A stretch of DNA of 64,000 nt from Campylobacter concisus (GCF_003048835.2 NZ_CP060705.1:1612001-1676000); one strand, 5' to 3'; positions 10,419 to 19,162 are shown, counted from the stretch's first letter. Notes: generated by a model not told the origin, from the letters alone. Translations and numbers: made by a program.

Positions 10419-10461
10419 CAGGAAAATAAAATTCCCGTTTGACAAAGGATTGTGATTATAC

Positions 10462-10527
10462 TTGAGAAAGAAAAATGTTTATATAACATTGGGATACATA
10501 GCTGTATATCTGGTGATATATTGGTGA
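10462..10527 (+). CDS. Possible 21-residue hydrophobic peptide
   Basis: A TTG-started frame encodes MRKKNVYITLGYIAVYLVIYW and ends TGA 7 bases before the next start. It looks like a positively charged end plus one membrane span. AAAGGAT is present upstream but spaced long. It may be a real small membrane peptide, a leader, or part of a broken upstream extension of the next gene. Low certainty. Confidence 0.25.
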   Translation: MRKKNVYITLGYIAVYLVIYW

Positions 10528-10534
10528 GAGCAAC

Positions 10535-10741
10535 TTGATTGGTTGGCTATTTACTAATATTTCAACTGGTGAGCATAGTTATTTATATGGTTGGTTGCTC
10601 AGTAGTAATCTGTTTTGGTATGCACTTGCGATTTCTGCGCTTCCTTCTCTTTGGGGTAAGTTTAAGTTTTCGGCTGTTACTACGGCGGGATTTATTGTAG
10701 GTATTGTAGCAGGCATAATCGTTGAGAAATACAAGAAGTAA
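10535..10741 (+). CDS. Small membrane protein of unknown function
   Basis: 68 aa from a TTG start preceded by GGTGAGAG. Two hydrophobic stretches are visible, roughly residues 18-38 (YGWLLSSNLFWYALAISALP) and 45-62 (FSAVTTAGFIVGIVAGII), ending in EKYKK. The likely topology is a two-span hairpin. It lies between the cupin gene and the DUF3847-like remnant. The family is not recognised. Confidence 0.45.
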   Translation: MIGWLFTNISTGEHSYLYGWLLSSNLFWYALAISALPSLWGKFKFSAVTTAGFIVGIVAGIIVEKYKK

Positions 10742-10846
10742 GTCAAATTTCAGTTTGTCGAGCTGAATAATACAGATTCAAGACGATAGAAAGTAAAACA
10801 TCTATCGTCTTTTCTTATGAAAAAAACTTGAAAGGAGATGAAATTT

Positions 10847-11108
10847 ATGGACAATAAAAACAGAATTAGAAAAAGTAAAAGAAAAGATTGAAAGCAAGTA
10901 AGAAGAAAAAAAATATGAAAAGAAACTATCTCAGCTTAAAAATCAGGAAAAGAAAATCAGAAAGCAAACGAGCCTTGAAGAAAGAAAAAAGCGAAACCAT
11001 AGATTGATAGAGCGAGGAGCAATCTTAGAAAGTTTAATTGAGGGAGCAAGCGAGAAAAGTAATGAAGAAATAAAGGCTATTTTGCAAAGAGCATTTCAAA
11101 AAGACTAA
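10847..11108 (+). pseudogene. DUF3847-like transposon protein remnant
   Basis: Reading from just after ATG at 10847 gives TELEKVKEKIESK, then an in-frame TAA, then a long open stretch containing RNHRLIERGAILESLIEGA and ending FQKD. The block RLIERGAILESLI is typical of DUF3847-type proteins that precede the mobilization region of Firmicutes elements. A frame change at the start and the internal TAA make it non-functional. A good Shine-Dalgarno (AAAGGAGATG) remains. Confidence 0.5.
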
Positions 11109-11112
11109 GAAA

Positions 11113-11188
11113 CGCAAGGACATAGTATAATTGTAATTCCCTTAGATTTTCTAAGGGCGCAATTATACACCCTTTAGGTGTCCTTGCG
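11113..11188. repeat. Nested triple palindrome, candidate oriT
   Basis: Three inverted repeats nest inside each other: CGCAAGGACA (11113-11122) with TGTCCTTGCG (11179-11188); GTATAATTG (11125-11133) with CAATTATAC (11160-11168); CCCTTAGA (11139-11146) with TCTAAGGG (11150-11157). All arms are perfect. In Firmicutes mobilizable elements the segment between the DUF3847 gene and the relaxase carries such structures near oriT. No relaxase gene follows here, so any transfer would need one in trans. Confidence 0.5.
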
Positions 11189-11637
11189 ACCTGCGGTGCT
11201 TTTACCCTTGCGGGGAGCAAAGAAAAAAGCCGAAGCATTTTTCCGTATTAAAGGCAAAAGACAACTGAATATAATTCATTCGCTTTTTTATCATCAAGGG
11301 TAAAGCACATTCACTATCGCTCACCCTTGACAATAAAAATTTGAAACAGATAGCTTACATTAAGCCGACATACTGAAACAACAAAAGTCGGCTTTTTCTA
11401 TTGTACCGTTTCAAAACGCTCATTCAGTTTATAGAAAAGCAAAAGTATTTTTAAGACCGACATCTAAAACAACAAAAGAAAAATAAGAAGATGACAAATG
11501 CCACATTCCCAAAATGGGAGTGTACCTAAATCAAAGACAGTACTAATCAAAGGGGGTAGTGAAACACGACTTCCTTAAAAGATAAAAGGAGTAACGATTT
11601 GTTGCTACATTTTCATAACAAAAGATAGGAGAGAAAA
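11189..11637 (+). other. Gene-free remnant of the mobilization region
   Basis: No open frame longer than a few tens of codons is credible here. The sequence still looks like the leader of a Firmicutes mob operon: a GC-richer patch (CCTGCGGTGCTTTTACCCTTGCGG, split by short repeats) and an SD-like GGGGGTAG near 11551. The relaxase expected at this place in related elements appears to have been deleted. Confidence 0.35.
11362..11398 (+). terminator. Rho-independent terminator-like hairpin
   Basis: AAGCCGAC (11362-11369) pairs with GTCGGCTT (11387-11394), followed by TTTCT. The loop is long (17 nt). It lies in the gene-free part of the transposon and may end transcription from the RM/cupin side. 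Confidence 0.35.
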
Positions 11638-12301
11638 ATGGCAGATAAAAGGATGTTTTCAATAAAGATAGTGGATAGCGACTTATTTTTGGATATGCCA
11701 TTAAGTAGCCAATGCCTGTATTTTCATCTATCTATGAGGGCAGATGATGATGACTTAAAAATTCTAATTACAAAAGGTTTTGTAATTGTCTTTTAAAGAG
11801 GGGTTATAGTCATTACCTATTGGAAGATAAATAACTACATCAGAAATGACAGACGAAAAGAAACGATGTATCTTGAAGAAAAGCAAAGTATAACGCAAAC
11901 GGAAAATGGAGCATATATCAAGGTTGAAAATCTTGGTATACCAAATGACAACCAAGTGTCAACCGTTTGTCCGCATAGTATAGTTAAGGGTAGATTAGAT
12001 AAGAGGAGAATAGAACAGGTTGCCCCAGTGTCCCTTTATGGAGAGTATCAAAATATTCATTTAACCGATGAAAAATACCAAAATCTAAAAGATAGGCTGA
12101 AAGGTCATACAGATACAATGACTGAAAAGCTATTAAGATATATCAAAAGTAAAGGCACAGACTACAAAGACCACTATGTAACAATCCTTAATTGGTATGA
12201 ATTGGTATGAACAGGATAAAGAAAAGCTATCACAGAAAAATAATCAAAATAAAAGCCATAGAACCTATTCAACCAACTATGAAGACAGCGACAGCCTATA
12301 A
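11638..12301 (+). pseudogene. Replisome organizer (phage/transposon type), broken
   Basis: N-terminus MADKRMFSIKIVDSDLFLDM and SSQCLYFHLSMRADDD is the replisome-organizer N-terminal domain of Gram-positive phages and elements. The frame continues past an in-frame TAA at 11794-11796 (FVIVF-stop-RGVIVITYW). A few residues are missing after RADDD compared with the family. Near the end, the 10-bp unit ATTGGTATGA is tandemly duplicated at 12191-12210 and shifts the frame away from the native EQDKEKL C-terminus. Not functional. Confidence 0.6.
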
Positions 12302-12411
12302 AAGGTGTTTTTAAGGGTTTAATCATAAAAGAGGTGTCAGACTATGGTTAAGATAAAAATAAGCCTTAAAAACGCATTATAGAGCCTGATGTAGAAAAGG
12401 AGACTAAAATT

Positions 12412-13246
12412 ATGAATGATAAAGAAAATATGATTACTACAAAAATTCAAGGGACAGATTTTATCTACAACAAAGATACTCACTATGAAGAAGACGGACA
12501 TATCTATTGCAAGATTTGTAATGAAAGAATAGACGGTAAGGTAATTCCGATGTTGGATAAGCCTATGATTATCAGAACGGCTTGTAAATGTGATAGAGAT
12601 AGAGCTGAACAAGAAAAAACTGTTAAAACAAGATAGGTTGAGACAAAGCTGCTTTATATCCAAAAATCAAATAGCCTACACCTTTAAAAATGCCGATGAA
12701 GATACAGATAAGGAAATCATCAAAAAAGCAAAGAACTATGTAAAACATTTTGAAGAAATGAGAAAAGATAATGTTGGACTGTTACTTTACGGAAATGTAG
12801 GAAGTGGCAAGACCTATGTAGCTTGTGCTATTGCCAACGCTATAATTACAGAATATAGCCATACAGTAAAAATGAGGAACTTTGCACAGATATTAAACGA
12901 CTTACAAAAAGGCGGCTTTAATCTTGATAGAAACGAATATATCGAATAGATAACAAGCCCTACCCTACTAATTCTTGATGATTTTGGAATAGAGAGAAAT
13001 ACAGAATATGCCTTAGAGCAAATTTACAATGTAATCAATGCAAGATACCTAAAGGCAAGACCAACCATTATAACTACTAACCTTAATTTCAAAGATATAG
13101 AAAAAGAACAGGAAGATATAATGCTTGGCAGGATTTATTCAAGGATAATCGAGATGTGTTTACCTCTTAGGATAACGGGACTTGATAGAAGAAAAATACA
13201 GAGCAAAGAAAAGCTGAAGAAAGCACAAAACTTAATAGATGAATGA
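12412..13246 (+). pseudogene. DnaC-like helicase loader ATPase, broken
   Basis: The N-terminal zinc-binding part (CKICNERIDGK, then ACKCDRDRAEQE) lies in one frame and shifts near 12600. The ATPase follows with Walker A GNVGSGKT (about nt 12795) and Walker B LLILDDFG. It is interrupted by TAG at 12947-12949 between EYIE and ITSPTLL, then continues in frame to TGA at 13244-13246. Such proteins load replicative helicase and pair with the replisome organizer upstream. Two lesions make it a pseudogene. Confidence 0.65.
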
Positions 13247-13307
13247 GAGCGATTGGAAAAGTAAAAAATTCTAATCGCTTTTTAATTGCAAGAAAAGGAA
13301 TGATGAT

Positions 13308-13481
13308 ATGCAAAAAAATAATACAGAAACAAAAACAATAAAGAAGATTGGAAAAACTACCTATGAAGTTGTTGTACATTTTAATAAAAATACTACTGAA
13401 ACAATGCAAGACAAATTGAAACGCATAATGCTTAGAGAAATTGAGAGTGAAAAACATCAAAAAAATGATAAAAATGATTAG
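13308..13481 (+). CDS. tnpW: Transposon-encoded TnpW family protein
   Basis: 57 aa, intact. The signature KTIKKIGKTTYEVVVHFN is typical of TnpW proteins of Tn4451-like elements, and the C-terminus is charged. The gene marks the right end of the element in that family, opposite the recombinase. RBS AAAAGGAATGATGAT. Its molecular role is not established. Confidence 0.65.
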   Translation: MQKNNTETKTIKKIGKTTYEVVVHFNKNTTETMQDKLKRIMLREIESEKHQKNDKND

Positions 13482-13499
13482 AAAGTCCTTGACAAGTTG

Positions 13500-13634
13500 T
13501 TACAGGTTTGGCTCGCTAATCTTTTCTTTGGTCTTTTGGTTAAAAATATCACTAAAATTTGCAGACCTGCCTTGTTTGTGCTGTTGCTTAGTGTATGAAT
13601 TTATATTGGTGCTTAAGATGCTAATATCATTCGT
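13500..13634 (-). pseudogene. Small reading frame with strong RBS but ACG in place of ATG
   Basis: Read on the minus strand, AGGAGG (13641-13646) is followed after six bases by ACG and a 44-codon frame NDISILSTNINSYTKQQ..., ending KEKISEPNL and TAA. A strong Shine-Dalgarno before a one-base-altered start suggests a former ATG gene, or the 5' part of a gene cut by the transposon whose end lies about 20 bp away. It runs in the same direction as the truncated gene A' on the other side of the element. Identity unknown. Confidence 0.3.
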
Positions 13635-13689
13635 GGTTTGCCTCCTAGCTTCTTGCTTTTTAAGTTTTAATTAAAGTAACCATAAAATA

Positions 13690-14148
13690 ATTGACTATCC
13701 AAATTTATCAGTCAAAATAAACAAGTGACAAATATGCCAATCACAAAAATTACAAAAATTTACTTTTACTAAGTCATTCTTTGGTGGGACTGATTTAATT
13801 CCAGTATGCGCCAAAATTCAATTCAGATATTAGGGCGAGCATACTCTATGTAGCTACAAAATGTTACCATTTGCATCTCCATAGAGGCTCGCAAGGATAG
13901 CTTGCCGCTCCCTTGACCCACGCTTAAAAAATATTTTCTTTATTAAAGTGGCCATGCAAGATAGGCTTTTTTTAATAAAAGCTTAAGTTGATTAAAGGCA
14001 GCCATAAGAACAAAAATAATTAGACTAAATTATTTTTTATGATCTACAAAATATATTTTAGTATATTTTTAAAATGGCAACGTAACAAATAATGTTTGGA
14101 AGTAATAAATGAGATGATTATGTAATAAACTTAGTAGAGTCTCTACGT
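13690..14148. other. Intergenic region without recognisable genes
   Basis: About 460 bp between the transposon edge and the mobilization genes. No credible frame on either strand. A slightly GC-richer patch at 13830-13925 contains CTCTATG and CATAGAG arms that could pair. No promoter or tRNA fragment was found. Confidence 0.4.
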
Positions 14149-15741
14149 TTAAAACATATCTAGACTTTGAGTTTTTTCCTTGCATACATCACCCACATGG
14201 TGATATATGCTGGCTTTTTGGGAGTATTCACGCTCCTCTATAAATTCTCTACATATTCTTGTAGCATCTTGTGCTCTATCTGTAAGCTCTCGTATTCTTC
14301 TCTCAAATTTTGGAATTTTTCTTCTAAATTTTCTAATTTTTCTTCCAAGCAAGATATTGAACTCTCGTACATATCTCTTTGTTGCTGCAAAGATTCCGTT
14401 AAGGCGTCGTTGCAATCTTTGTTCAAGCTCTTGACTTTCTTTGTTAGCTCTGTCACATTTGTCTGTAATATCGCGAGCTTCTTCTCGCAGTCTTGTTGCA
14501 AATTCATTGTTTCTAATTCGTGCTTGCTCCTTTCGTCTTCGATCGTCTTCGTCAAGCGCTCGTTCTCTTCTAGCAATGCTTTCTCTAATGCTGTCATCCT
14601 CTACTCCATTTTCATTAATATAAATTTCCTGCTCTCGTTCTCTATTATCTCTTTGTCTTTTGGAATCGATATGTAATACTCCCTCTGGGTCTTGTCCGCA
14701 GTAGGTTGGCTGTATCTCCATTGTTTTGGTATCGTCCAAGCTACTTCTTCCTTTAATATCATTGCGTGCACTACCCAGCCAATTGCTATTCCCAAAATTA
14801 GTGCGGTAGCCGCTGATAGCGAGATTATCACCGATCTGTCCTTGTGATGCAAGGATATTGTTTTTTGAAGTTCTTTCGACATATCTTTCTTGATTAAATC
14901 TATCTCTTTTAGCAATAAGCTCCTCAAGTTTTCGCCTATTTTCTCTGCACTCTGCTTGTGTATTTCTATCATGGAATTCTCTAATTCTTCTGCTTGAGCT
15001 TTGGCTGAGTTCTCCAAGTCTTTGAGCACTGGTGAAGTCTGCATCGTATATTCCTCCTTTTAGACGATTTTTTGTTTTTTTAGTAGGCAGTATGATCGTT
15101 ATGCCTTTTTTGTTGATCCTGGTTATTTCGATACCATTTTGTTTAAGAAGTTCAATCATGTGGTCTCTATTTTTAATATAGCCTTGCTTAACCAGATCGT
15201 GCAACTTTTGGTCTAGCTCTTCTAAATTTTTATAATGATTGATGTTTTTCTTGCTAGACAATATAGTTTGCTCTTTTGCTGGATCATCTGGACTTGATAG
15301 TCCATACTCATCGTTAATGATCTTTTTGATTAGATCTATTCTCGTTTGATCATATTTGGCAAAATAAGGATTAAATGACCTGTCTGTTTCAAGATCTATC
15401 TTAGGGATAAGGAAATTTAACTCAAGCCGTCCATCCTTGTCTGAGTGTTCTACCCATAATACATTTGTACGTTCAAGCATATATTCACCCAAAAGAGCAT
15501 ATTCAAAATCCTTAATAATTTTTAGTTTTTGCTCTTCAGTTAAAAAGTCATGCCTCTCTTCAAATGATAAAACACCAAAACAGGTCTTTTGTTTATAGGT
15601 GATGCCTTTTATAATAGCTCTAGTTAAATTTTCATCACCTTTTATAACTCTTGCTGTTCCAGCAGCTTTTCTCTCATTTAAAAGATAATTTATGCTCCCA
15701 AGGCCACCACCAGTATAAGTACGAAGAAATTTAACTAGCAT
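14149..15741 (-). CDS. mobA: Relaxase, ColE1/MbeA-like (HEN type)
   Basis: Nicks the element's oriT and pilots the strand in mobilization. 530 aa from the ATG at 15739-15741 (MLVKFLRTYTGGGLGSINYLL), which matches ColE1-type starts; a TTG 13 codons earlier overlaps the mobC stop but lacks family support. The key block WVEHSDKDGRLELNFLIP carries the His...Glu-x-Asn arrangement of HEN relaxases, and DRSFNPYF follows. The C-terminal half is Arg/Glu-rich and doubles as template for two other genes in another frame (14601-15044 and 14238-14597). It lies directly downstream of mobC. Confidence 0.75.
   Translation of the reverse strand: MLVKFLRTYTGGGLGSINYLLNERKAAGTARVIKGDENLTRAIIKGITYKQKTCFGVLSFEERHDFLTEEQKLKIIKDFEYALLGEYMLERTNVLWVEHSDKDGRLELNFLIPKIDLETDRSFNPYFAKYDQTRIDLIKKIINDEYGLSSPDDPAKEQTILSSKKNINHYKNLEELDQKLHDLVKQGYIKNRDHMIELLKQNGIEITRINKKGITIILPTKKTKNRLKGGIYDADFTSAQRLGELSQSSSRRIREFHDRNTQAECRENRRKLEELIAKRDRFNQERYVERTSKNNILASQGQIGDNLAISGYRTNFGNSNWLGSARNDIKGRSSLDDTKTMEIQPTYCGQDPEGVLHIDSKRQRDNREREQEIYINENGVEDDSIRESIARRERALDEDDRRRKEQARIRNNEFATRLREEARDITDKCDRANKESQELEQRLQRRLNGIFAATKRYVREFNILLGRKIRKFRRKIPKFERRIRELTDRAQDATRICREFIEEREYSQKASIYHHVGDVCKEKTQSLDMF
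14238..14597 (-). CDS. mobD: MobD/MbeD-like coiled-coil protein nested inside mobA
   Basis: 119 aa in the same alternative frame as mobB, starting three bases after its stop (TAG-AGG-ATG). Nearly the whole sequence is coiled coil (ALEKALLEENERLTKTIEDE; CLEEKLENLEEKFQNLREEY). ColE1 mbeD is also embedded in mbeA, downstream of mbeB. The order mobC-mobA(mobB, mobD) reproduces the ColE1 plan. Function in this family is poorly defined, probably relaxosome or entry-exclusion related. Confidence 0.55.
   Translation of the reverse strand: MTALEKALLEENERLTKTIEDERSKHELETMNLQQDCEKKLAILQTNVTELTKKVKSLNKDCNDALTESLQQQRDMYESSISCLEEKLENLEEKFQNLREEYESLQIEHKMLQEYVENL
14601..15044 (-). CDS. mobB: MobB/MbeB-like protein nested inside mobA
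   Basis: 147 aa encoded in a different frame within mobA. It has its own strong ribosome site (AAAGGAGGAATATACG before ATG). The N-terminal half is a charged helix (NSAKAQAEELENSMIEI), followed by one membrane segment near residues 73-95 (VIISLSAATALILGIAIGWV). ColE1 mbeB is likewise nested in mbeA, and MbeB-type proteins help attach the relaxosome to the membrane. The stop is followed three bases later by the next nested ATG. Nested position, RBS and membrane span together make it convincing. Confidence 0.65.
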   Translation of the reverse strand: MQTSPVLKDLENSAKAQAEELENSMIEIHKQSAEKIGENLRSLLLKEIDLIKKDMSKELQKTISLHHKDRSVIISLSAATALILGIAIGWVVHAMILKEEVAWTIPKQWRYSQPTADKTQREYYISIPKDKEIIENESRKFILMKME

Positions 15742-15776
15742 CACTAGTGCCTTTATTTGTATTGATACAAGGCGAA

Positions 15777-16118
15777 TCAAGAAACATATTTTTTACCCAA
15801 TATTTCATAAATTTTATGTAAGATCTTATTATCGTCGGCTATGATCTCAATACCAACTCTATCTAGGCTTTGCCCACTATTTAATTTGGTGGCTATTTGG
15901 TTTATGTTTTGTCCTTGTCTAGATAGCTCAATTAGAAGTTCCCTTATAATTGGTGCATAAATCTGCTTAGACAACATAGCTCTTAGGGCAAATTTTGAGA
16001 AAGTTAGGCCACTTTCTTGTAATTTATTATTAATCACCAACCATTCTGCATTACTTAGCCTAAGTCTTTTAGTTATGACTTTGGTTACCTTGCGTTTTTT
16101 TATCTTTTCAGAACTCAC
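15777..16118 (-). CDS. mobC: MobC-like mobilization accessory protein
   Basis: 113 aa, Lys/Arg-rich N-terminus (KKRKVTKVITKRLRLSNAEW) with a ribbon-helix-helix-like start, then the typical MobC core ELSRQGQNINQIATKLNSG. MobC binds near oriT and helps the relaxase open the nic region. Its stop overlaps the TTG at 15780 and lies 36 bp before the preferred mobA start, consistent with one operon. The upstream gap (16119-16484) is the expected place for oriT. Confidence 0.75.
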   Translation of the reverse strand: MSSEKIKKRKVTKVITKRLRLSNAEWLVINNKLQESGLTFSKFALRAMLSKQIYAPIIRELLIELSRQGQNINQIATKLNSGQSLDRVGIEIIADDNKILHKIYEILGKKYVS

Positions 16119-16484
16119 GTAAATTTACTCCCAATCTAAGAAGAAGCCACTCAAAAAATCCTATGCCATAAAAATTTTTGTCAGACTTGCTCTTTAAATA
16201 TCTTTTAAGGTTATTTTATAAAATTTCACAGCCTAAAACAAGGAATTCGGTAGGCTTCAGGCCGCTAAAATGCGTGTTTTTTAAAAATACTATGAAATAT
16301 ATAATATAATTTTTGTAGCTTCTGGATTTTCTCTTAAAAATTTAGTCTAGTATGAAATTAAGAAAATAAAATAATAAAAATATAGGGGTTATGCTCATCA
16401 TAAAAGAGCACTTTAGATAGGACAAGCTAATAACATAAAATTAGTTACTAGCAAATCACAGATAACTAAAGTCTAGCTTTATGC
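16119..16484. other. Gap upstream of mobC, likely site of oriT
   Basis: 366 bp with no credible gene. Most is AT-rich, but 16230-16280 holds a GC-richer patch (GGAATTCGGTAGGCTTCAGG) that stands out. ColE1-type oriT sites lie just upstream of mobC, so this patch is the best nic-site candidate. No clear long palindrome is visible. Confidence 0.35.
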
Positions 16485-16772
16485 TTAGTTAAATTTATCC
16501 TTTAGCATCTCGTATACTTCGTTGTTCTCTCTTTTGCCGACAACTAGCACTAACACTACTATCTCACTATCTTTTACCTGATATGCCAAGCGGTAGCCGA
16601 CATCTCTTAACTTGATCTTATAGACATCTTCGTAGCCTCGTAGCTTGTCCTTGGCAACCTTTGGGTTTTCTAGACGCTCACTTAGCTTCTTTTTAAACTG
16701 CACTTTTATGCTATTGTCTAGCTTTTGCCACTCTTTTAAAGCGCCTGGTAAGAACTCTAACTCATAGCTCAT
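16485..16772 (-). CDS. stbE: RelE/StbE-family toxin
   Basis: 95 aa. Begins MSYELEFLPGALKEWQKLD and contains KLRGYEDVYKIKLRDVGYRLAYQV, the RelE/StbE fold, with LVVGKRENNEVYE at the end. RelE-type toxins cleave mRNA on the ribosome. The gene overlaps its antitoxin by 11 bp, so the two are translationally coupled. It stabilises the island. Confidence 0.8.
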   Translation of the reverse strand: MSYELEFLPGALKEWQKLDNSIKVQFKKKLSERLENPKVAKDKLRGYEDVYKIKLRDVGYRLAYQVKDSEIVVLVLVVGKRENNEVYEMLKDKFN

Positions 16773-17013
16773 CTAAGCTTACTTTTACTGGTTTTTCACC
16801 ACTTGCTAGAGCAGCATCTACTGCTTTACTTAGATGATACTCTTCTATTATCTCTGCCATTTTTTCATAGACAGCACTTGGTACTAGATATGCGCTAGGG
16901 ACATTGTGGTTTAGTATAGCTACGACATTATCTCCAGCTTGTTTTAAAATTTGAGCTGGAGACTTTTTTAGCTCACTTATGCTAGCTGTAAAATTTGCTT
17001 GTATAGTTTGCAT
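16762..17013 (-). CDS. stbD: StbD/Phd-YefM-family antitoxin
   Basis: 83 aa. The N-terminus (TASISELKKSPAQILKQAGD) and VVAILNHNVPSAYLVPSAVYE are typical of StbD antitoxins; the C-terminus (SGEKPVKVSLDEL) neutralises the toxin. It precedes and overlaps the toxin gene. RBS AAAGGAT. A damaged second copy with the same flank lies at 49119-49371. Autorepression by the antitoxin is the family norm. Confidence 0.8.
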   Translation of the reverse strand: MQTIQANFTASISELKKSPAQILKQAGDNVVAILNHNVPSAYLVPSAVYEKMAEIIEEYHLSKAVDAALASGEKPVKVSLDEL

Positions 17014-17095
17014 TTTTATCCTTTATTTAATACCTAAAATAATACTAAATAAGATATAAAGATAGTCTTAAAAGTTTATGCTTTGAAATTTATCC

Positions 17096-19057
17096 CTACT
17101 CATTATCATACGATACCATCTCTACTTTAGCCTTTAGTGTGTTTGCATTAATAGGCTTGGCATAAGTGTTTAGTAAAATTTTATACTGCTTTTCATGTCC
17201 TACTATCTGGGCTATAAGGTTAGCTTCTACCTCGCGTTGCACTAGATAGTCTATAAAGTAGTGCCTAAAAGAGTAGAAGGTCTTTTTAGAGTCTTTGTCT
17301 ATAAACTTTCTTTGGATCTGGCTTCTAAAAATTTCAGAGAAGTCCTTATTGCTTACCTTAAATATATTTCCGCTTTTCTTGCTATTAACATATTCTAGCA
17401 GACCTAGATCTATGAGCTTACTATGAATAGGCACAAACCTAATGCTGTTTTTGGTCTTGGTGGTTTTACCATCATTTGTGTTTATGTTAAAGCAGTAAAT
17501 CCCATCTTTTAAAGCTATATCTTCCTTATGAAGCTGTGTGATCTCTTTTATCCTCATGCCACTATAAGCAGCTATCATTGTGACGTAGTAGAGCTCACTA
17601 GCCTCTATCCTTGAACTTGGTGATTTACCACTTTGTTTGATACTAGTTACTATCTCAAAGATCTTTCTAGCTTCTGATGCTTCGTATGGAAGCACTGCCC
17701 TTTCGCTAGGGTCTATGTCTATCTTGACATTCATTTTTGCAGTTATGCTTTTACTTATATAGCCGCTATCAAAGCAGTAGTTAAAAAACTGAATAACCCT
17801 TATCATATATTTTTGGATAGTAGGCTCAGAGAGTTTATCGTCATTTTCTCCTAGCTTAAGTATCTGAGATAAACTTTTATCTTTATACCTGCTCTTTTGA
17901 GCTAGCTTAGTTGGAATTTTATAAAGAAGATCTCTAAATTCAAGCAAGTTATCTCTTGTGATCCTATAAACTGGCGTATCTTCGTTAAAGTATAAAAATA
18001 AGAGCTTTTTTACGCCAGTAACTAGTCTTTGCGTATCTGGCGACCACTTGTCAGCTCTTTTAGTGTTTGTCTCAAATATCTCGAATGCATCCTTTAAGCT
18101 CTTTTGATCTTCTAAATTTAAAGCTGAGAATTGATTGCTAGAGCCAGATGTCGCTTGCAGTACTTGCCTGATCTCATACTCTTTGGTTATTTTGGCGCTA
18201 GGATTAAAAATACTAAAGCTACTATCGTCATCTAATTTTATCTTGATATTTTTTGGTGGATTTGGGTCCATTATAATATCTTCCATGCTTCTATGGTCAT
18301 TCTTTGTTCTTACTAGCTTTAAATTTGAAGTTGAGCCATACTTTTGATCTAGTATGGCATAAACCGTCTCGCTAATCCTCTGAGCCATAGCCTTAAGCTG
18401 CCCATCAGTAATGGGCAAACAACCACTATTTTCAAGCTCTTTTATATTTTCTTGAAAAGAATCTATATCCTTAGCATCAAACGAACTAGGCGTGGCTTTA
18501 GTATCATTAGAGCCATCTTCAAGGAAACAGTGCTCACGCTTGTCATCAAAGAGCACACTGCTCTTCTCAAGCTTTGATACAAGATAGTTAAGTGTTAGTA
18601 TGTTTTTCTCTAAAAGAGTTTGCCCTATGTTCTCTTTATCCTTGCTGCCAAGAGCACCAGCAGTGTTAGTGATATTACTTATATCCTTAATTAAAATTTG
18701 AGGTAGATCGCCATCTATCAAACTTTGTTTAAAGTAGTCATTGAGCGCATTTAGAAATTCTACATCCATCTTCTTATTAAGAAGAGAGTGCTCTTTGATG
18801 CTCTTACTAAGCTTTACTTTCATAAACGAATTTACAAAAGATTGGATTATGTTATCACTAAGATTCATGTGAACTGCCCTTTTTATCAGGTAAAGATTAT
18901 TATCTAGAATTTTAGCCCTTTTTCTGGCTTTTTCCAAGAGATTAGTGGATGTGGAGAAGCAAATTTCTCGCTTTTCGTTAAAAAATTTTCTGATGCTTGG
19001 AGCAAGTGTGACTCGGTAGTAATATATACCGTTTCGCTCCCTTAAGTGTTGTCCCAT
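17096..19057 (-). CDS. int: Tyrosine recombinase/integrase
   Basis: 653 aa from the ATG at 19055-19057 (MGQHLRERNGIYYYR); a TTG seven codons earlier is less likely. The N-terminal RERNGIYYYRVTL block is typical of phage-type integrases of this family. Catalytic residues are visible in the last third: Arg in YSGMRIKEI, the YSFRHYF box, VGHEKQYKILLNTY with the probable nucleophile Tyr. It lies about 105 bp from the tRNA-Met fragment it would recombine. A close relative with a premature stop lies at 46816-48750. Confidence 0.8.
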   Translation of the reverse strand: MGQHLRERNGIYYYRVTLAPSIRKFFNEKREICFSTSTNLLEKARKRAKILDNNLYLIKRAVHMNLSDNIIQSFVNSFMKVKLSKSIKEHSLLNKKMDVEFLNALNDYFKQSLIDGDLPQILIKDISNITNTAGALGSKDKENIGQTLLEKNILTLNYLVSKLEKSSVLFDDKREHCFLEDGSNDTKATPSSFDAKDIDSFQENIKELENSGCLPITDGQLKAMAQRISETVYAILDQKYGSTSNLKLVRTKNDHRSMEDIIMDPNPPKNIKIKLDDDSSFSIFNPSAKITKEYEIRQVLQATSGSSNQFSALNLEDQKSLKDAFEIFETNTKRADKWSPDTQRLVTGVKKLLFLYFNEDTPVYRITRDNLLEFRDLLYKIPTKLAQKSRYKDKSLSQILKLGENDDKLSEPTIQKYMIRVIQFFNYCFDSGYISKSITAKMNVKIDIDPSERAVLPYEASEARKIFEIVTSIKQSGKSPSSRIEASELYYVTMIAAYSGMRIKEITQLHKEDIALKDGIYCFNINTNDGKTTKTKNSIRFVPIHSKLIDLGLLEYVNSKKSGNIFKVSNKDFSEIFRSQIQRKFIDKDSKKTFYSFRHYFIDYLVQREVEANLIAQIVGHEKQYKILLNTYAKPINANTLKAKVEMVSYDNE

Positions 19058-19162
19058 ATTTAATAGCCAACCGGTCAAAAATGGAACAGTTTTATGTAAC
19101 GACTAAGTAAAAAATCGTCTAAAGTGCGTATTTCAGGCTTTTGTGAGCTCATATAAAAAATC

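Noticed and set aside
12337-12663. Minus-strand hydrophobic frame of 108 aa
   Set aside because: Antisense to the DnaC-like gene, without RBS.
13441-13674. Hydrophobic plus-strand frame of 77 aa
   Set aside because: It overlaps the tnpW end, has no good start, and mirrors a minus-strand frame with a real ribosome site.
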